Positions 5,776-14,616 of a stretch of DNA of 17,509 bases are shown piece after piece. Made by a program: the position numbers and the translations under genes. The DNA comes from Lamprocystis purpurea (GTDB lineage: Bacteria; Pseudomonadota; Gammaproteobacteria; Chromatiales; Chromatiaceae), in NCBI GenBank assembly GCA_020718945.1, contig DYRB01000009.1, forward strand, positions 1-17,509, given 5' to 3'. Below the pieces are notes generated by a model. That model saw only the letters and a program-made list of their open reading frames with translations, did no database searches and had not been told where the DNA came from. Position 1 is the first letter of the stretch; each line of letters begins with the position of its first letter.

Positions 5776-7986
5776 TCAGGTCCCGTCGGTTGGGCCGGGT
5801 TCTGGGTCCGCTCCGGGCGCTGGGGGCGGGTCCGGTTGGTCGCCTCGCCATACGGGCAGGCGGGCCGTGATGCAGGCCCCCCGGTCGCGGTTTTCCGCTC
5901 GAATCATACCGCCGTGTTCCTCAATTATCTTCTTGACGATGGCCAGCCCGAGCCCGGTGCCCTTGGCCTTGGTGGTCACATAGGGCTCGAACAGGCGTCC
6001 CAGCATGTCCGGTTCGATGCCTGGCCCATCGTCCTCGATGCACAGTTCCGCCACCGGGCCCTCGGCCTCGGCCACCAGGGTGGTCCTGACCCGAACCTGC
6101 CCGCCCGGGTGCCCCTCCATGGCCTCCTGGGCGTTCTTCACCAGGTTATGCACTACCTGGCGCAGGCGCAGCGGGTCCCCCAGGACCTGGGCCTGGGGCG
6201 CCCCCAGGCGGATGTCCAGGTTCAGGTCCCCGCCCGCGCTGCGGTAGAGATCCAGGACCTCACAGACCAGCCGGTCCAGGGCCACGGGCTGGGCGTGCAT
6301 CTGCGGGGTGCGGGCATAGTTGGAGAAGTCGTTGACCATCGCCTTCATGGCCTCGACCTGCTGGACTATGGTGCGCGTGGCCCGGTCCAGCAGCCCTGCA
6401 TCGGCCTCCGGGAGCTTGGCCAGCAGCTTGTGGCGCAGGCGTTCGGCAGAGAGCTGTATGGGGGTGAGCGGGTTCTTGATCTCGTGGGCCAGGCGCCGGG
6501 CCACCTCGCCCCAGGCGGCGTCGCGCTGGGCCATGACCAGGGTGGTGACATCGTCGAAGACCACCACATGGCTGCGCCCCGCCGCCTCTGGTTCGGGCAG
6601 GGGGCTGCCCCGGCACATCAGGACCTGGCGACCCTCACCGCCAAACAGGGTGACTTCGGCGCGCCAGTCCTGGTCTCCACTCAGGTGCAGGTGGACCGCC
6701 TCGACCCAACGTGACAGGCGCGGCTGGGCATGCTCTAGCTCCGCCAGGGACGGGGTATCGGTCTCGGCCAGGTGCAGTTGCAGGATCTGGTGTGCCGCCG
6801 GGTTGGCGGTGCGCAGCCGGTGCTCCGGGTCGAAGACCATGACCCCGGAGGAGAGGCGCCCGAGCACGGTCTCCAGATAGGCGCGCTGGGACTCCACCGC
6901 CTGCTGGCTGCGATCCGCCGCGTCGCGGGCCTGGGCAATGCGTCGGGTCATGGCATTGAACGAGGAGACCAGGAAGGCCAGTTCGTCGTCGTGCCTGGGC
7001 TGGGGGAGTTGCTGCTCGTAGTCCCCGTCGGCCACGGCCCGGGTGCCCCGGGCAATGTCGGCTACCGGCTGCACCAGTCGGCGGGCGGTGTGGAAGGCGG
7101 CGATCAGGGCGGCCATGAGCCCGGCGACCAGGACCAGGGACAGGGTGAGCGAGAAGCTCACCTTGATGGACTGGCGCAGATAGGCCAGCTCCCGGTAGTG
7201 GTTGTAGGCATTCTCCAATCCAGCGGCCAGCTCGGTGATGCGGTCCGAGGTGGGGAATATGGCCTGGAGCGTCAGCGTTCGCCCGCGCGGGTCCGGGACC
7301 AGGGTGCGTACCACCAGATCGCCGGAAGCGTCGGTCTCCAGGGCCACATAGTTCTTGCCGTTGCGCACCCCCTGGAGGATCTCCCGGTCCGGCTGGTCGG
7401 CGACCAGCTTGCTCGGGTCCTCGTTGGCGGTGCCGTAGACCTGGCCGGTGGGCCCGAAGACTGTCAGTTCCAGGGCCCCGGCCTGTTCGCGCAGGTCGCT
7501 CAAGGTCAGGGCCAGGGCCGTGGCAGAGCGGTCCTCAATACCCGACAGCAACTGCTCGGCGTACTTGGCCAGGACGCGCTGGTTGAGGTCCAGGGAGGCC
7601 CGGTTTAGGGTCAGGGCGTCCTGCATGGCCCGGTCCACTTCCACGTCGAACCAGGCGTCGATGCCGCGCAGCAGGAAGCCCAGCGAAAAGTAGTAGACCA
7701 CCCCGACGGGCAGCAGGGAGATGAGGGCGAACAGGACCACGATGCGGGCGGTGAGCCGCGACCCGGCCGCCTGCCCCCGGTAGCGGCGCACCAGGTGCAC
7801 CACGTTGACCGCGACGACCCCGACCAGGGCCACCAGCCCGGCCAGCACCAGGAACAGCAGGGGGACAAAGGCGCGGCTGAGCTGTTCGGAGCGCTGGACC
7901 GCATCGCTCATCAGGTCCAGGGCGACGAACAGGCCCAACAACAGGGCCGCCGCCGAGAGGGCGCCGAGGCCCTTCCACCGCCTCAT
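5776..7986 (-). CDS. ntrY: NtrY-type membrane sensor histidine kinase
   Basis: The protein has 736 residues. Three membrane helices lie near the N-terminus (about 7–25, 40–66 and 79–106). A periplasmic region of about 170 residues follows, then a fourth helix (about 277–298). HAMP (about 300–355) and PAS-like (about 365–485) regions come next. The kinase core has H501 in ARRLAHEIKNPLTPIQLSAE, the N-box HNLVKNAQEA (613–622), the G1 box DDGPGI and the G2 box GTGLGLAIV. A proline-rich tail ends the protein. Known role of NtrYX: nitrogen or redox-responsive phosphorelay. The start at 7986 is decided by the ATGA overlap with the stop of the DUF4390 gene. The frame is open upstream to 8586, but that is shadow sequence. 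The N-terminal layout and NPLTPIQLSAERL motif are characteristic of NtrY rather than NtrB. Confidence 0.93.
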   Translation of the reverse strand: MRRWKGLGALSAAALLLGLFVALDLMSDAVQRSEQLSRAFVPLLFLVLAGLVALVGVVAVNVVHLVRRYRGQAAGSRLTARIVVLFALISLLPVGVVYYFSLGFLLRGIDAWFDVEVDRAMQDALTLNRASLDLNQRVLAKYAEQLLSGIEDRSATALALTLSDLREQAGALELTVFGPTGQVYGTANEDPSKLVADQPDREILQGVRNGKNYVALETDASGDLVVRTLVPDPRGRTLTLQAIFPTSDRITELAAGLENAYNHYRELAYLRQSIKVSFSLTLSLVLVAGLMAALIAAFHTARRLVQPVADIARGTRAVADGDYEQQLPQPRHDDELAFLVSSFNAMTRRIAQARDAADRSQQAVESQRAYLETVLGRLSSGVMVFDPEHRLRTANPAAHQILQLHLAETDTPSLAELEHAQPRLSRWVEAVHLHLSGDQDWRAEVTLFGGEGRQVLMCRGSPLPEPEAAGRSHVVVFDDVTTLVMAQRDAAWGEVARRLAHEIKNPLTPIQLSAERLRHKLLAKLPEADAGLLDRATRTIVQQVEAMKAMVNDFSNYARTPQMHAQPVALDRLVCEVLDLYRSAGGDLNLDIRLGAPQAQVLGDPLRLRQVVHNLVKNAQEAMEGHPGGQVRVRTTLVAEAEGPVAELCIEDDGPGIEPDMLGRLFEPYVTTKAKGTGLGLAIVKKIIEEHGGMIRAENRDRGACITARLPVWRGDQPDPPPAPGADPEPGPTDGT

Positions 7987-8564
7987 GGCTCTATGGGCCA
8001 CTTGGTCCAGCCGGTGGAGAGCTTCCAGGACGGGCGCAGGTAGGCCATGGGGCGCAGGGGCAGGGGCAGTTCTTCGATGTCCAGTTCGGCCTTGAGGTGG
8101 ACATCGTAGGCGGTGTTCGGCTTGAGGCTGGCCGCCCCGATCAGGGGGATGCCCTTGAGCTCGCCCAGGGCGGAGATGGCCGCCTCCCGGGTGACGAAGC
8201 TGCGCCCGGACTCCGCCGGGAGCTGGGAGACCACGAAGCGCTCCGACAGGGGCTTGTAGCGGATGGCGTAGCGCAGGCGCCGGTCGAGCAGGTTGTCGGC
8301 CCAGATCCAGGCCCCGCGGGGACGGACCTGCATGTGCACCTCTATGGTCAGGGGGACGCCGTTGTCCAGGGCCTCCAGGGCCAGCTCGCTGAAGCCGTAG
8401 TGGATGCGGGCGTCCAGCACGAAGGTGTCGCCGTCCAGATGGGTCTTGGCCGACTCGACCCGGAAGCCCCCCGCCTGGACCGGCAGTGCGATCAGGGCTA
8501 TCAATAGCCAGGCCATGGCCCAAGCAGGCGTCCAGACAGGCGACCGGGCGCGCACCGCGTTCAT
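7983..8564 (-). CDS. DUF4390 family exported protein
   Basis: This 193-residue protein has a signal peptide (hydrophobic MAWLLIALIALPVQA, cleavage likely after A31). The mature part is beta-rich and starts GGFRVESAKTHLDGDTF. The pattern HYGFSELALEAL, then VHMQVRP, WIWADNLLDRRLRY and a later TREAAISALGELKGIPLI is that of DUF4390, a family regularly encoded between rsmB and ntrY in gammaproteobacteria and betaproteobacteria. Its biochemical role is unknown. The gene order suggests it serves the NtrY sensor or the envelope, which is inference. The start at 8564 overlaps the rsmB stop by ATGA, and the stop overlaps the ntrY start the same way. The frame is open upstream to 8852, but that part lies over rsmB coding sequence. 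Confidence 0.9.
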   Translation of the reverse strand: MNAVRARSPVWTPAWAMAWLLIALIALPVQAGGFRVESAKTHLDGDTFVLDARIHYGFSELALEALDNGVPLTIEVHMQVRPRGAWIWADNLLDRRLRYAIRYKPLSERFVVSQLPAESGRSFVTREAAISALGELKGIPLIGAASLKPNTAYDVHLKAELDIEELPLPLRPMAYLRPSWKLSTGWTKWPIEP

Positions 8565-9964
8565 GGGGCTCGGCCCAGGAGGGCATAGTAGAAGCCGTCC
8601 ATGCCCCCGGGTTCGGGGAGTATCTGGCGCCCCGGGCCCCGGGCCAGGCCCCAGTCCGCGGCGATGGTCCGGGTCTGGGCGTCCGGGGTGCGGGCCAGGA
8701 ATGCCTCGATCTGGTCCTGGTTCTCCTCGGGCAGCAGGGAGCAGGTCACATAGAGCAGGGTGCCGCCGGGGGTCAGCAGGGGCCAGGCGGCGTCCAGGAT
8801 GCGCCCCTGCAACCCGGCGAGTTGGGCTATGTCGGTGTCCCGACGCAGCCACTTGATGTCCGGGTGGCGGCGGATCACCCCGGTGGCCGAGCAGGGGACA
8901 TCCAGCAGGATGCGGTCGTAGGTCCCCTGGGCCCAGTCGCCCTGGGGCCGGGCGGCGTCACCGACGCAGGTGCGCGCGGCCAGGCCCAGGCGCTCCAGGC
9001 CCTGGGTGACCCGGGCCAGGCGCTCCGGGTCCAGGTCGATGGCGGTCAGGTCCAGGGCGTTGCCGGTCCGCTCCAGGATGTGCGCCGCCTTGCCCCCGGG
9101 GGCGGCGCAGGCGTCCAGGACCCGCTCGCCTGGCCGGGCATCGAGCAGGACGGCGGCCAGTTGGGCCCCGGCGTCCTGGACCGAGACCAGGCCGGCGTCG
9201 AAACCGGGCAGCCGCGCCGTAGGTACCGGGGTGTCCAGGACCAGGGCCGCGTCCGCCTGGGGCAGGGGGCGGCAGGGGATCTCGGCCTCTGCCAGCAGCC
9301 CGGCATAGGCGTCGCGGTCACCGCGCAGGGTGTTGACCCGGAGCGTCATGGGCGGGTGGGCGTTGGCCGCATCGCAGATGCCCTGCCAGTGGTCTGGCCA
9401 GGCGGCCTGGATGCGCTGCAACAGCCAGTCTGGGAACAGCCAGCGCACCCGGGGCTCGGCGACGATGCGGGCCTCGATCTGCGCCCCCTCGCGCTCGTAG
9501 CGGCGCAGCAGGGCATTGACCAGGCCCGAGGCCCAGGGGCGTTTGCGGGACTTGGCCGCCGCCACGGTGGCGGCCACCGCGGCATGGGGCGGTATACGGG
9601 TGCCGACGAGCTGATAGAGGCCCACCAGGATCAGGGCCTCGAGGTCCCGGTCCGCGGGTTTGAGGGGCCTGTGCATCAGGCCGGCGGCCAGGGCCTCCAG
9701 GCGCGGCAGCAGGCGTAGGCTGCCGTAGGCCAGTTCCTGGACCAGGGCCCGGTCGCGCCCGTCGGCCAGGGCCAGGACCTGGGGTGCCCCGAGGGCTTGG
9801 GTGAGGGAGCGACCGCGGTGGCGCACCGCCTCCAGAACGGCGGCGGCGGCGGAGCGGGGGTTGGCGCCGGTGTCTATTCCGGCGCCGACCGGGGAAGGGG
9901 GAGGCGGTCCGGCCCGGCCCGGGCGGCGCTCAGCCAAGGGACTGCCCGGCCAGGTTGCGGGCAT
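8561..9964 (-). CDS. rsmB: 16S rRNA (cytosine-967-C5)-methyltransferase RsmB
   Basis: With the ATG at 9964 the protein has 467 residues, slightly longer than usual. The N-terminal NusB-like RNA-binding domain covers about 35–165. The Rossmann methyltransferase domain holds the SAM loop LDACAAPGGKAAHI (283–296), the acidic IDLDPERL (309–316), the PCSATG motif (C358) and the catalytic TCS (C408, in VTCSLLPEEN). It methylates C967 of 16S rRNA with SAM in the cytoplasm. The start overlaps the end of fmt by 35 bases. A TTG at 9937 is an alternative, and neither has a good ribosome binding site, so the first ~35 residues, which are proline-rich, are uncertain. The gene belongs to the def–fmt–rsmB–DUF4390–ntrYX block. 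Confidence 0.95.
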   Translation of the reverse strand: MPATWPGSPLAERRPGRAGPPPPSPVGAGIDTGANPRSAAAAVLEAVRHRGRSLTQALGAPQVLALADGRDRALVQELAYGSLRLLPRLEALAAGLMHRPLKPADRDLEALILVGLYQLVGTRIPPHAAVAATVAAAKSRKRPWASGLVNALLRRYEREGAQIEARIVAEPRVRWLFPDWLLQRIQAAWPDHWQGICDAANAHPPMTLRVNTLRGDRDAYAGLLAEAEIPCRPLPQADAALVLDTPVPTARLPGFDAGLVSVQDAGAQLAAVLLDARPGERVLDACAAPGGKAAHILERTGNALDLTAIDLDPERLARVTQGLERLGLAARTCVGDAARPQGDWAQGTYDRILLDVPCSATGVIRRHPDIKWLRRDTDIAQLAGLQGRILDAAWPLLTPGGTLLYVTCSLLPEENQDQIEAFLARTPDAQTRTIAADWGLARGPGRQILPEPGGMDGFYYALLGRAP

Positions 9965-10862
9965 TGAGCAGCTCGGCGGCGGCCATGGGGCGCTTGCCGG
10001 GGAGCTGCAGCCGGGTGATGCGCAACGAGCCGGCGCCGGTGGCCACGTCGATCCCCGCCTTGGAGGTGGCGACCACGGCCCCGGGCGCCGCTGTTGCCGC
10101 CCCGGGGATGGGCTCAGCGGCCCACACCCTCAGGGTCTGGCCGGCCAGCCGGGTCTCGGCCACCGGCCAGGGGTCGAAGGCGCGGACCTGGCGGTCTATG
10201 GCCTCCGCCGGGGCCGACCAGTCGATCAGGGCCTCGTCCTTGGTGAACTTGCGGGCATAGACCGCCAGGCCGTCGTCCTGGGGGACTGGGATCAGGGTGC
10301 CGGCGAGGATACCGGGCAGGGCCTCCAGCAGGGCCTGGGCACCCAGGATGCAGAGGCGGTCGTGCAGGCTGCCGCCGGTCTCCCGCTCGGCCATGGGGGT
10401 GGCCCGGACCAGGTACATGGGGCCCGTATCCAGGCCCTTCTCCATGCCCATGATGGTCACCCCGGTCTGGGTGTCGCCGGCCAGGATGGACCTCTGGATG
10501 GGGGCGGCGCCGCGCCAGCGCGGCAGCAGGGAGGCGTGGACATTGACGCAGCCCAGGCGCGGGGCGGCGAGCACCGGCGGGGGCAGCAGCAGGCCGTAGG
10601 CGACCACCACCATCAGGTCCGCGCCCCAGGCCGCCAGGGCCGCCTGGGCGTCGGGGTCGCGCAGGGTCTCGGGTTGGGCGACCGGCAGGCCCAGGGCTTG
10701 GGCGGCCTGCTTCACCGAGCTGGGGGCAACCTGACGTCCCCTCCCGGCGGGGCGGTCGGGCTGGGTGTAGACGGCGAGCACCTGGTGGCCGGCCTCCACC
10801 AGGGCGTTGAGGCAGGGTACGGAGAACTCCGGGGTACCGGCGAAGAGGATGCGTGCAGCCAT
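9930..10862 (-). CDS. fmt: Methionyl-tRNA formyltransferase
   Basis: The 310 residues match the family length. The enzyme formylates initiator Met-tRNA using 10-formyl-tetrahydrofolate. The N-terminal Rossmann domain starts ARILFAGTPEFSVPCLNAL. The catalytic residues N107, H109 and D145 lie in CVNVHASLLPRWRGAAPIQ and MEKGLDTGPM. The C-terminal OB-like domain (about 205–310) contains the typical FTKDEALIDWS and RAFDPWPVAET segments. The ATG at 10862 gives the expected start. def is upstream after a 79-base gap that shows nothing recognisable. rsmB overlaps its end. Confidence 0.97.
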   Translation of the reverse strand: MAARILFAGTPEFSVPCLNALVEAGHQVLAVYTQPDRPAGRGRQVAPSSVKQAAQALGLPVAQPETLRDPDAQAALAAWGADLMVVVAYGLLLPPPVLAAPRLGCVNVHASLLPRWRGAAPIQRSILAGDTQTGVTIMGMEKGLDTGPMYLVRATPMAERETGGSLHDRLCILGAQALLEALPGILAGTLIPVPQDDGLAVYARKFTKDEALIDWSAPAEAIDRQVRAFDPWPVAETRLAGQTLRVWAAEPIPGAATAAPGAVVATSKAGIDVATGAGSLRITRLQLPGKRPMAAAELLNARNLAGQSLG

Positions 10863-10941
10863 GCCTGGGGTATCCGTCAGCGGTGATAGTGGGGCTTAGC
10901 AGCGCTGGGCCTGTTGCATCGCAGCAGGGCGGACCGGGTCA

Positions 10942-11478
10942 TCAGATGGCCTGCCGCTTGGGTTCGCGCTGGGCGGGGGTCTGGTCCTTCTGGTCCTTCT
11001 CCAGGCGGCGGCGGATGCGCTGGCGCTTCAGGGACGACAGGTAGTCGACGAACAGCTTACCGTCCAGGTGGTCGATTTCGTGCTGGATGCAGACCGCCAG
11101 CAGGCCGTCGGCGGCCAGTTCGAAGGGGCGGCCGTCGCGGTCCAGGGCGCGCACCCGCACCCGCTCGGCGCGGACCACGGGCTCGAAGAATCCTGGCACC
11201 GACAGGCACCCCTCTTCCATCTGCTCCTCGCCCTCACGGTCCAGGATCTCCGGGTTGATCAGGCACAGGGGGCTGTTGTGGGCGTCGGATATGTCCATGA
11301 CCACCACCCGCAGCGGGACATCGACCTGGATGGCCGCCAGCCCGATCCCCGGGGCGGCGTACATGGTTTCCAGCATGTCATCCACGAGGCGGCGCACCCG
11401 GGCGTCCACCTCGCGCACCGGTTGGGCCCTGTTGCGCAGCCGCGGATTGGGGAAGGTCAGGATGGGGAGTTTTGCCAT
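10942..11478 (-). CDS. def: Peptide deformylase
   Basis: The 178-residue metalloenzyme removes the formyl group from nascent proteins at the ribosome. All three signature motifs are present: GIGLAAIQV (44–52), EGCLSVPG (89–96, metal ligand C91) and QHEIDHLDG (132–140, ligands H133 and H137, catalytic E134). The C-terminal ~25 residues are highly charged (KRQRIRRRLEKDQKDQ), a slightly long basic tail of the kind that contacts the ribosome in E. coli. The ATG at 11478 begins the conserved AKLPILTFP. It is the first gene of the minus-strand block and is divergent from the LysM gene with a 134-base spacer, which probably contains both promoters. Confidence 0.97.
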   Translation of the reverse strand: MAKLPILTFPNPRLRNRAQPVREVDARVRRLVDDMLETMYAAPGIGLAAIQVDVPLRVVVMDISDAHNSPLCLINPEILDREGEEQMEEGCLSVPGFFEPVVRAERVRVRALDRDGRPFELAADGLLAVCIQHEIDHLDGKLFVDYLSSLKRQRIRRRLEKDQKDQTPAQREPKRQAI

Positions 11479-11557
11479 AGATCGCCCAATTCGGAAGGAA
11501 GGCCGGGCGGCGGACTGGTAGCGCCTGCAAGCCCTGGGTTAACATCGCGATAATACT

Positions 11558-11581
11558 ACACTTGGCCACCGAGCCGAGTGT
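11558..11581 (+). promoter_or_regulatory. 5' leader hairpin and AT-rich promoter zone of the LysM–dprA–smg unit
   Basis: ACACTTGGC (11558–11566) pairs with GCCGAGTGT (11573–11581) over 9 bp with one T·G and a 6-base loop. The only AT-rich stretch of the divergent spacer lies just upstream (GTTAACATCGCGATAATACT, about 11538–11557) and offers a −10-like GATAAT. No convincing −35 is visible. The function of the hairpin is unknown. Confidence 0.3.
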
Positions 11582-11612
11582 AGCGGCTTGCCCGTTCAAT
11601 CCTGGAGCGACC

Positions 11613-12809
11613 ATGCGACCCCGATCCCTAGTGCCGGTATTTTGTGGTGTCCTGATGTCCCTGCAACTGGGGTTGGGGCCCGGGGTGGCTGCCGCCGAGG
11701 AGATTGCCCTCAACCCGAACCGCCCCGAGGTCTACACGGTGCGACCCGGGGACAGCCTGTGGGACATCTCCGGGCGATTCCTCCGCGACCCCTGGGACTG
11801 GAAGAAGGTCTGGCGCGCCAACCCTGGCGTGGGCAATCCCAACCTGATCTATCCCGGGGACAAGCTGCGCCTCAGCATGGAGGGCGGGCGCCCGAGGATC
11901 CATCGCGACGGCGGTGGCGAACGGGTGGTGAAGCTCTCGCCGCGGGTGCGGGTGGAGGAACTGGACGCCCCGGTCCCGGCCATCCCCATCGGCGCCATAG
12001 CCCCCTTCCTGAGCCAGCCCTACGTGGCCGACCGGGACAGCATCGACCAGGCCCCCTACGTCGTCAGCTTCCAGGACGAGCACATCACGGCCGGGCTTGG
12101 GGATAGGGTCTATGTCCGGGGGATCTACGACCAGACCCTGACGAACTTCGCCATAGTCCGGCCCGGCCAGGCCTATGTGGACCCGGACACCAACGAGACC
12201 CTGGGCTTCGAGGCCGCCTTTGTCGCCAACGCACGGGTCGTGCGGCACGGAGACCCGGCCATACTCAAGGTCACTCAGTCGGGCACCGAGGTGCTGACCG
12301 CTGATCGCCTGGTCCCCGCGGCGGCCGAGGAGGTCCTGTCGAACTTCTATCCCGTCGGCGCCCCGGCGGGGCTGAAGGGGCGCATCATCTCGGTGCTCAA
12401 TGGGGTCACCGAGATCGGCCAGTACAACATAGTGGTGCTGAACCTCGGGGCCAGGGACGGGGTCAAGGAGGGGCACGTCTTTGAGGCATTCCGCGGCGGG
12501 GTCGAGCGCACGGATCAGGTGCGGGCCGGCCGCAACGACTGGGACTGGCGCTCCGAGACCCCGCTGAGCACGGACTTCTGGTACGGGAGTTTCCGCCAGG
12601 ACGGCTGGATCGAGAACAAGCCCTCTCCCAGCGCCCCGCTCCCCCTGCACGCCAGGGTGGAACCGCCGAACTCGGCCTATGTCACCCCCTACGAGGAGGC
12701 CGGGACCCTGATGGTGTTTCGGGTCTTCGACCGGGTGAGCTTCGCCCTGGTCATGCGCGCCACCCGGGCCATGCATGTCCTGGATACCGTAGCGGCACCG
12801 CGCCCCTGA
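11613..12809 (+). CDS. LysM-domain exported protein (dprA-associated)
   Basis: This 398-residue protein has a signal peptide (residues 1–28, ending GPGVAAA|EE). One LysM domain spans about residues 39–87 (YTVRPGDSLWDISGRFL … NPNLIYPGDKLRL), a peptidoglycan-binding module. A long C-terminal region follows without a domain I recognise beyond beta-rich segments (VYVRGIYD, IVVLNLGARDGVKEGH). Proteins of this shape are regularly encoded divergently from def and just before dprA in gammaproteobacteria. They are thought to act at the cell wall. The ATG at 11613 is chosen for the GGAG 6 bases upstream and the signal peptide. dprA follows 19 bases after the stop, so the genes are probably cotranscribed. 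Confidence 0.9.
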   Translation: MRPRSLVPVFCGVLMSLQLGLGPGVAAAEEIALNPNRPEVYTVRPGDSLWDISGRFLRDPWDWKKVWRANPGVGNPNLIYPGDKLRLSMEGGRPRIHRDGGGERVVKLSPRVRVEELDAPVPAIPIGAIAPFLSQPYVADRDSIDQAPYVVSFQDEHITAGLGDRVYVRGIYDQTLTNFAIVRPGQAYVDPDTNETLGFEAAFVANARVVRHGDPAILKVTQSGTEVLTADRLVPAAAEEVLSNFYPVGAPAGLKGRIISVLNGVTEIGQYNIVVLNLGARDGVKEGHVFEAFRGGVERTDQVRAGRNDWDWRSETPLSTDFWYGSFRQDGWIENKPSPSAPLPLHARVEPPNSAYVTPYEEAGTLMVFRVFDRVSFALVMRATRAMHVLDTVAAPRP

Positions 12810-12828
12810 CGGTAAACCCCCCACACCG

Positions 12829-13956
12829 ATGGATCGGGGCCCGCGTCTGAGGTCCTGGCTGACCCTGATCCAGGCCCCCGGGGTGGGGCCGCGACTGGTT
12901 GCCCGGCTCCTGGCCCATTTCGGCGACCCCGACGCCGCCCTGGCCGCAGACGCCACCACCCTGCGCGGGCTCGGTATCCCGGCGGCGGCCATTGAGGCCC
13001 TGCGTCACCCCGACGCTGCGGAACTGGACCGACTGCTCGCCTGGGCCGACCAGGGCGGGGCCGCCATCCTCCCCCGGGACGACCCTGCCTATCCCCCCCT
13101 GCTGGCCCAGATCCCCGACGCCCCGCCGGTGCTGTATGTGCGCGGCGACTTAGGCGTCCTGAGCGATCCCCAACTGGCCATAGTCGGCAGCCGCAACCCC
13201 AGCCCCCAGGGGGCCGAGACCACCCGGGACCTGGCCGAGTACCTCGCCGGCTGCGGCCTGACCATCACCAGCGGCCTGGCCCTGGGGGTGGACGCGGCGG
13301 CCCATCGCGGGGCCCTGGCGGCGGGGCGGACCATTGCCGTCCTGGGCACCGGGCTCGACCGGATCTACCCGGCGGTCCATCTGGACCTGGCCCGGCGTAT
13401 CGCCGAGGTCGGCGCCCTGGTCAGCGAACTCCCCCCGGACAGCCCGCCCCGGGCCGAGCACTTCCCCAGGCGCAACCGCATCATCAGCGGGCTGTGCCTC
13501 GGCACCCTGGTCACCGAGGCGGCCCTGGGCAGCGGTTCGCTCATCACCGCCCGCCTGGCCAACGAGCAGGGCCGCGAGGTCTTCGCCCTGCCCGGGTCTA
13601 TCCACAACCCCCTGGCCCGGGGCTGTCATGCCCTGATTCGCGACGGCGCACGGCTGGTGGAGTCGGCCCAGGACATCCTCGCCGAGCTAGCCCCGGCGTT
13701 GGGGGCCAGTCTGGGGGCGGTGCCGCCACTCCCAGGGGCCGCCGACGAGGGCCTGCGGCCGGCGGAGCCCGACGGGGATTACCAAAGCCTGCTCGCTGCC
13801 CTGGGTCACGACCCGGTGGCGGTGGATGACCTGATCCGCCGCACCGGTCTGCCGGCGGACAGCGTCTCTTCCATGCTCCTGTTGCTGGAGTTGCAGGGGC
13901 GGGTATCATCCTTCCCGGGAGGCCGTTTCGGTCTCGGACCCGGCACCAGGGCCTGA
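12829..13956 (+). CDS. dprA: DNA-processing protein DprA (Smf)
   Basis: The 375-residue protein has the DprA architecture. A short helical N-terminal domain spans about 7–65 (including APGVGPRLVARLLAHFG). The Rossmann-like core spans about 75–290 and carries AIVGSRNPSPQGAE, GLALGVDAAAHRGAL, VLGTGLDRIYP, FPRRNRIISGL and TEAALGSGSLITARLA. A C-terminal winged helix spans about 315–368. The protein binds incoming single-stranded DNA and loads RecA in natural transformation. The ribosome binding site is poor, which fits coupling to the preceding LysM gene. smg follows after 57 bases. Confidence 0.96.
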   Translation: MDRGPRLRSWLTLIQAPGVGPRLVARLLAHFGDPDAALAADATTLRGLGIPAAAIEALRHPDAAELDRLLAWADQGGAAILPRDDPAYPPLLAQIPDAPPVLYVRGDLGVLSDPQLAIVGSRNPSPQGAETTRDLAEYLAGCGLTITSGLALGVDAAAHRGALAAGRTIAVLGTGLDRIYPAVHLDLARRIAEVGALVSELPPDSPPRAEHFPRRNRIISGLCLGTLVTEAALGSGSLITARLANEQGREVFALPGSIHNPLARGCHALIRDGARLVESAQDILAELAPALGASLGAVPPLPGAADEGLRPAEPDGDYQSLLAALGHDPVAVDDLIRRTGLPADSVSSMLLLLELQGRVSSFPGGRFGLGPGTRA

Positions 13957-14013
13957 TCCCGGCCTCACTCTGGGGCGGTGGCGTTGCAGTTGGGCGGTCT
14001 GCGAGGTAGAACA

Positions 14014-14490
14014 ATGAACGAGTCCATGGTCGATGTCCTCATCTACCTCTACGAGAACTACATGGACGGCGAGGTCCATCCCCCCATCGACCAGGACGAT
14101 CTGGAAGAGGAACTATCCGAGGCCGGTTTCTCCGGGGACGACATCCGCAAGGCCCTGGACTGGCTCGACGATCTGGTTCTCGGGGCCGAGCTGCCCCAGT
14201 ATCACCCCCACACCTGCGGCTCCATGCGCCTGTACACGCAAGCGGAGTGCGAGCGGCTGGACGCCGCCGCCCGCGGCCTGCTGCTGTTCCTGGAGCAGGG
14301 CGGCATCCTCGACCCGGTCAACCGGGAACTGGTCATAGACCGGGTCCTGGCCATAGACCATACCCAGATCACCGTGGACGAGGTCAAGTGGGTGGTCCTG
14401 CTGGTCCTGCTGAACCGCCCCGGCCTGGAGCACGCCTTCTCCCAGATGGAAGAGATGGTCTACAGCGACGCCCCCGTTTACCTGCACTGA
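14014..14490 (+). CDS. smg: Smg protein (DUF494)
   Basis: The 158-residue acidic protein matches the Smg family in length and sequence start (MVDVLIYLYENYMDG near the N-terminus). It has a small helical N-terminal domain and a winged-helix-like second half (ITVDEVKWVVLLVLLNRPG). The molecular function of the family is unknown. Its constant position after dprA suggests a link to DNA processing or to topA, which usually follows. The ATG at 14014 is chosen because GAGGT stands 7 bases upstream. The frame is open back to 13978 without homology. topA is absent here, and the following sequence is foreign-looking. Confidence 0.95.
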   Translation: MNESMVDVLIYLYENYMDGEVHPPIDQDDLEEELSEAGFSGDDIRKALDWLDDLVLGAELPQYHPHTCGSMRLYTQAECERLDAAARGLLLFLEQGGILDPVNRELVIDRVLAIDHTQITVDEVKWVVLLVLLNRPGLEHAFSQMEEMVYSDAPVYLH

Positions 14491-14616
14491 CCTGGGCTTT
14501 GCCGTCGCGCCATCCCTACCCCCGGCGCGTTCCTTGCGCCTGCGCAGCGTCGACATAACGTTACGAGGTTCCTCCTGCCGCCGGGTCACCGCCCAGTTGA
14601 GCGCAATGGTGTGCAC

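Noticed and set aside
4764..5870. 368-codon plus-strand frame opposite ntrX
   Set aside because: Its sequence is a Gly/Leu/Val/His/Gln-rich shadow of ntrX with no recognisable domain or ribosome binding site.
8486..9718. 410-codon plus-strand frame opposite rsmB
   Set aside because: It is Gly/Gln-rich and repetitive, the antisense of a confidently identified enzyme.
11628..12992. 454-codon minus-strand frame opposite the LysM gene
   Set aside because: It is an antisense shadow. The plus-strand frame has a signal peptide, a LysM domain and a ribosome binding site.
14113..14616. 167-codon minus-strand frame over smg
   Set aside because: Its first ~40 residues fall in the gap after smg but match nothing I know, and the rest is the antisense of smg.
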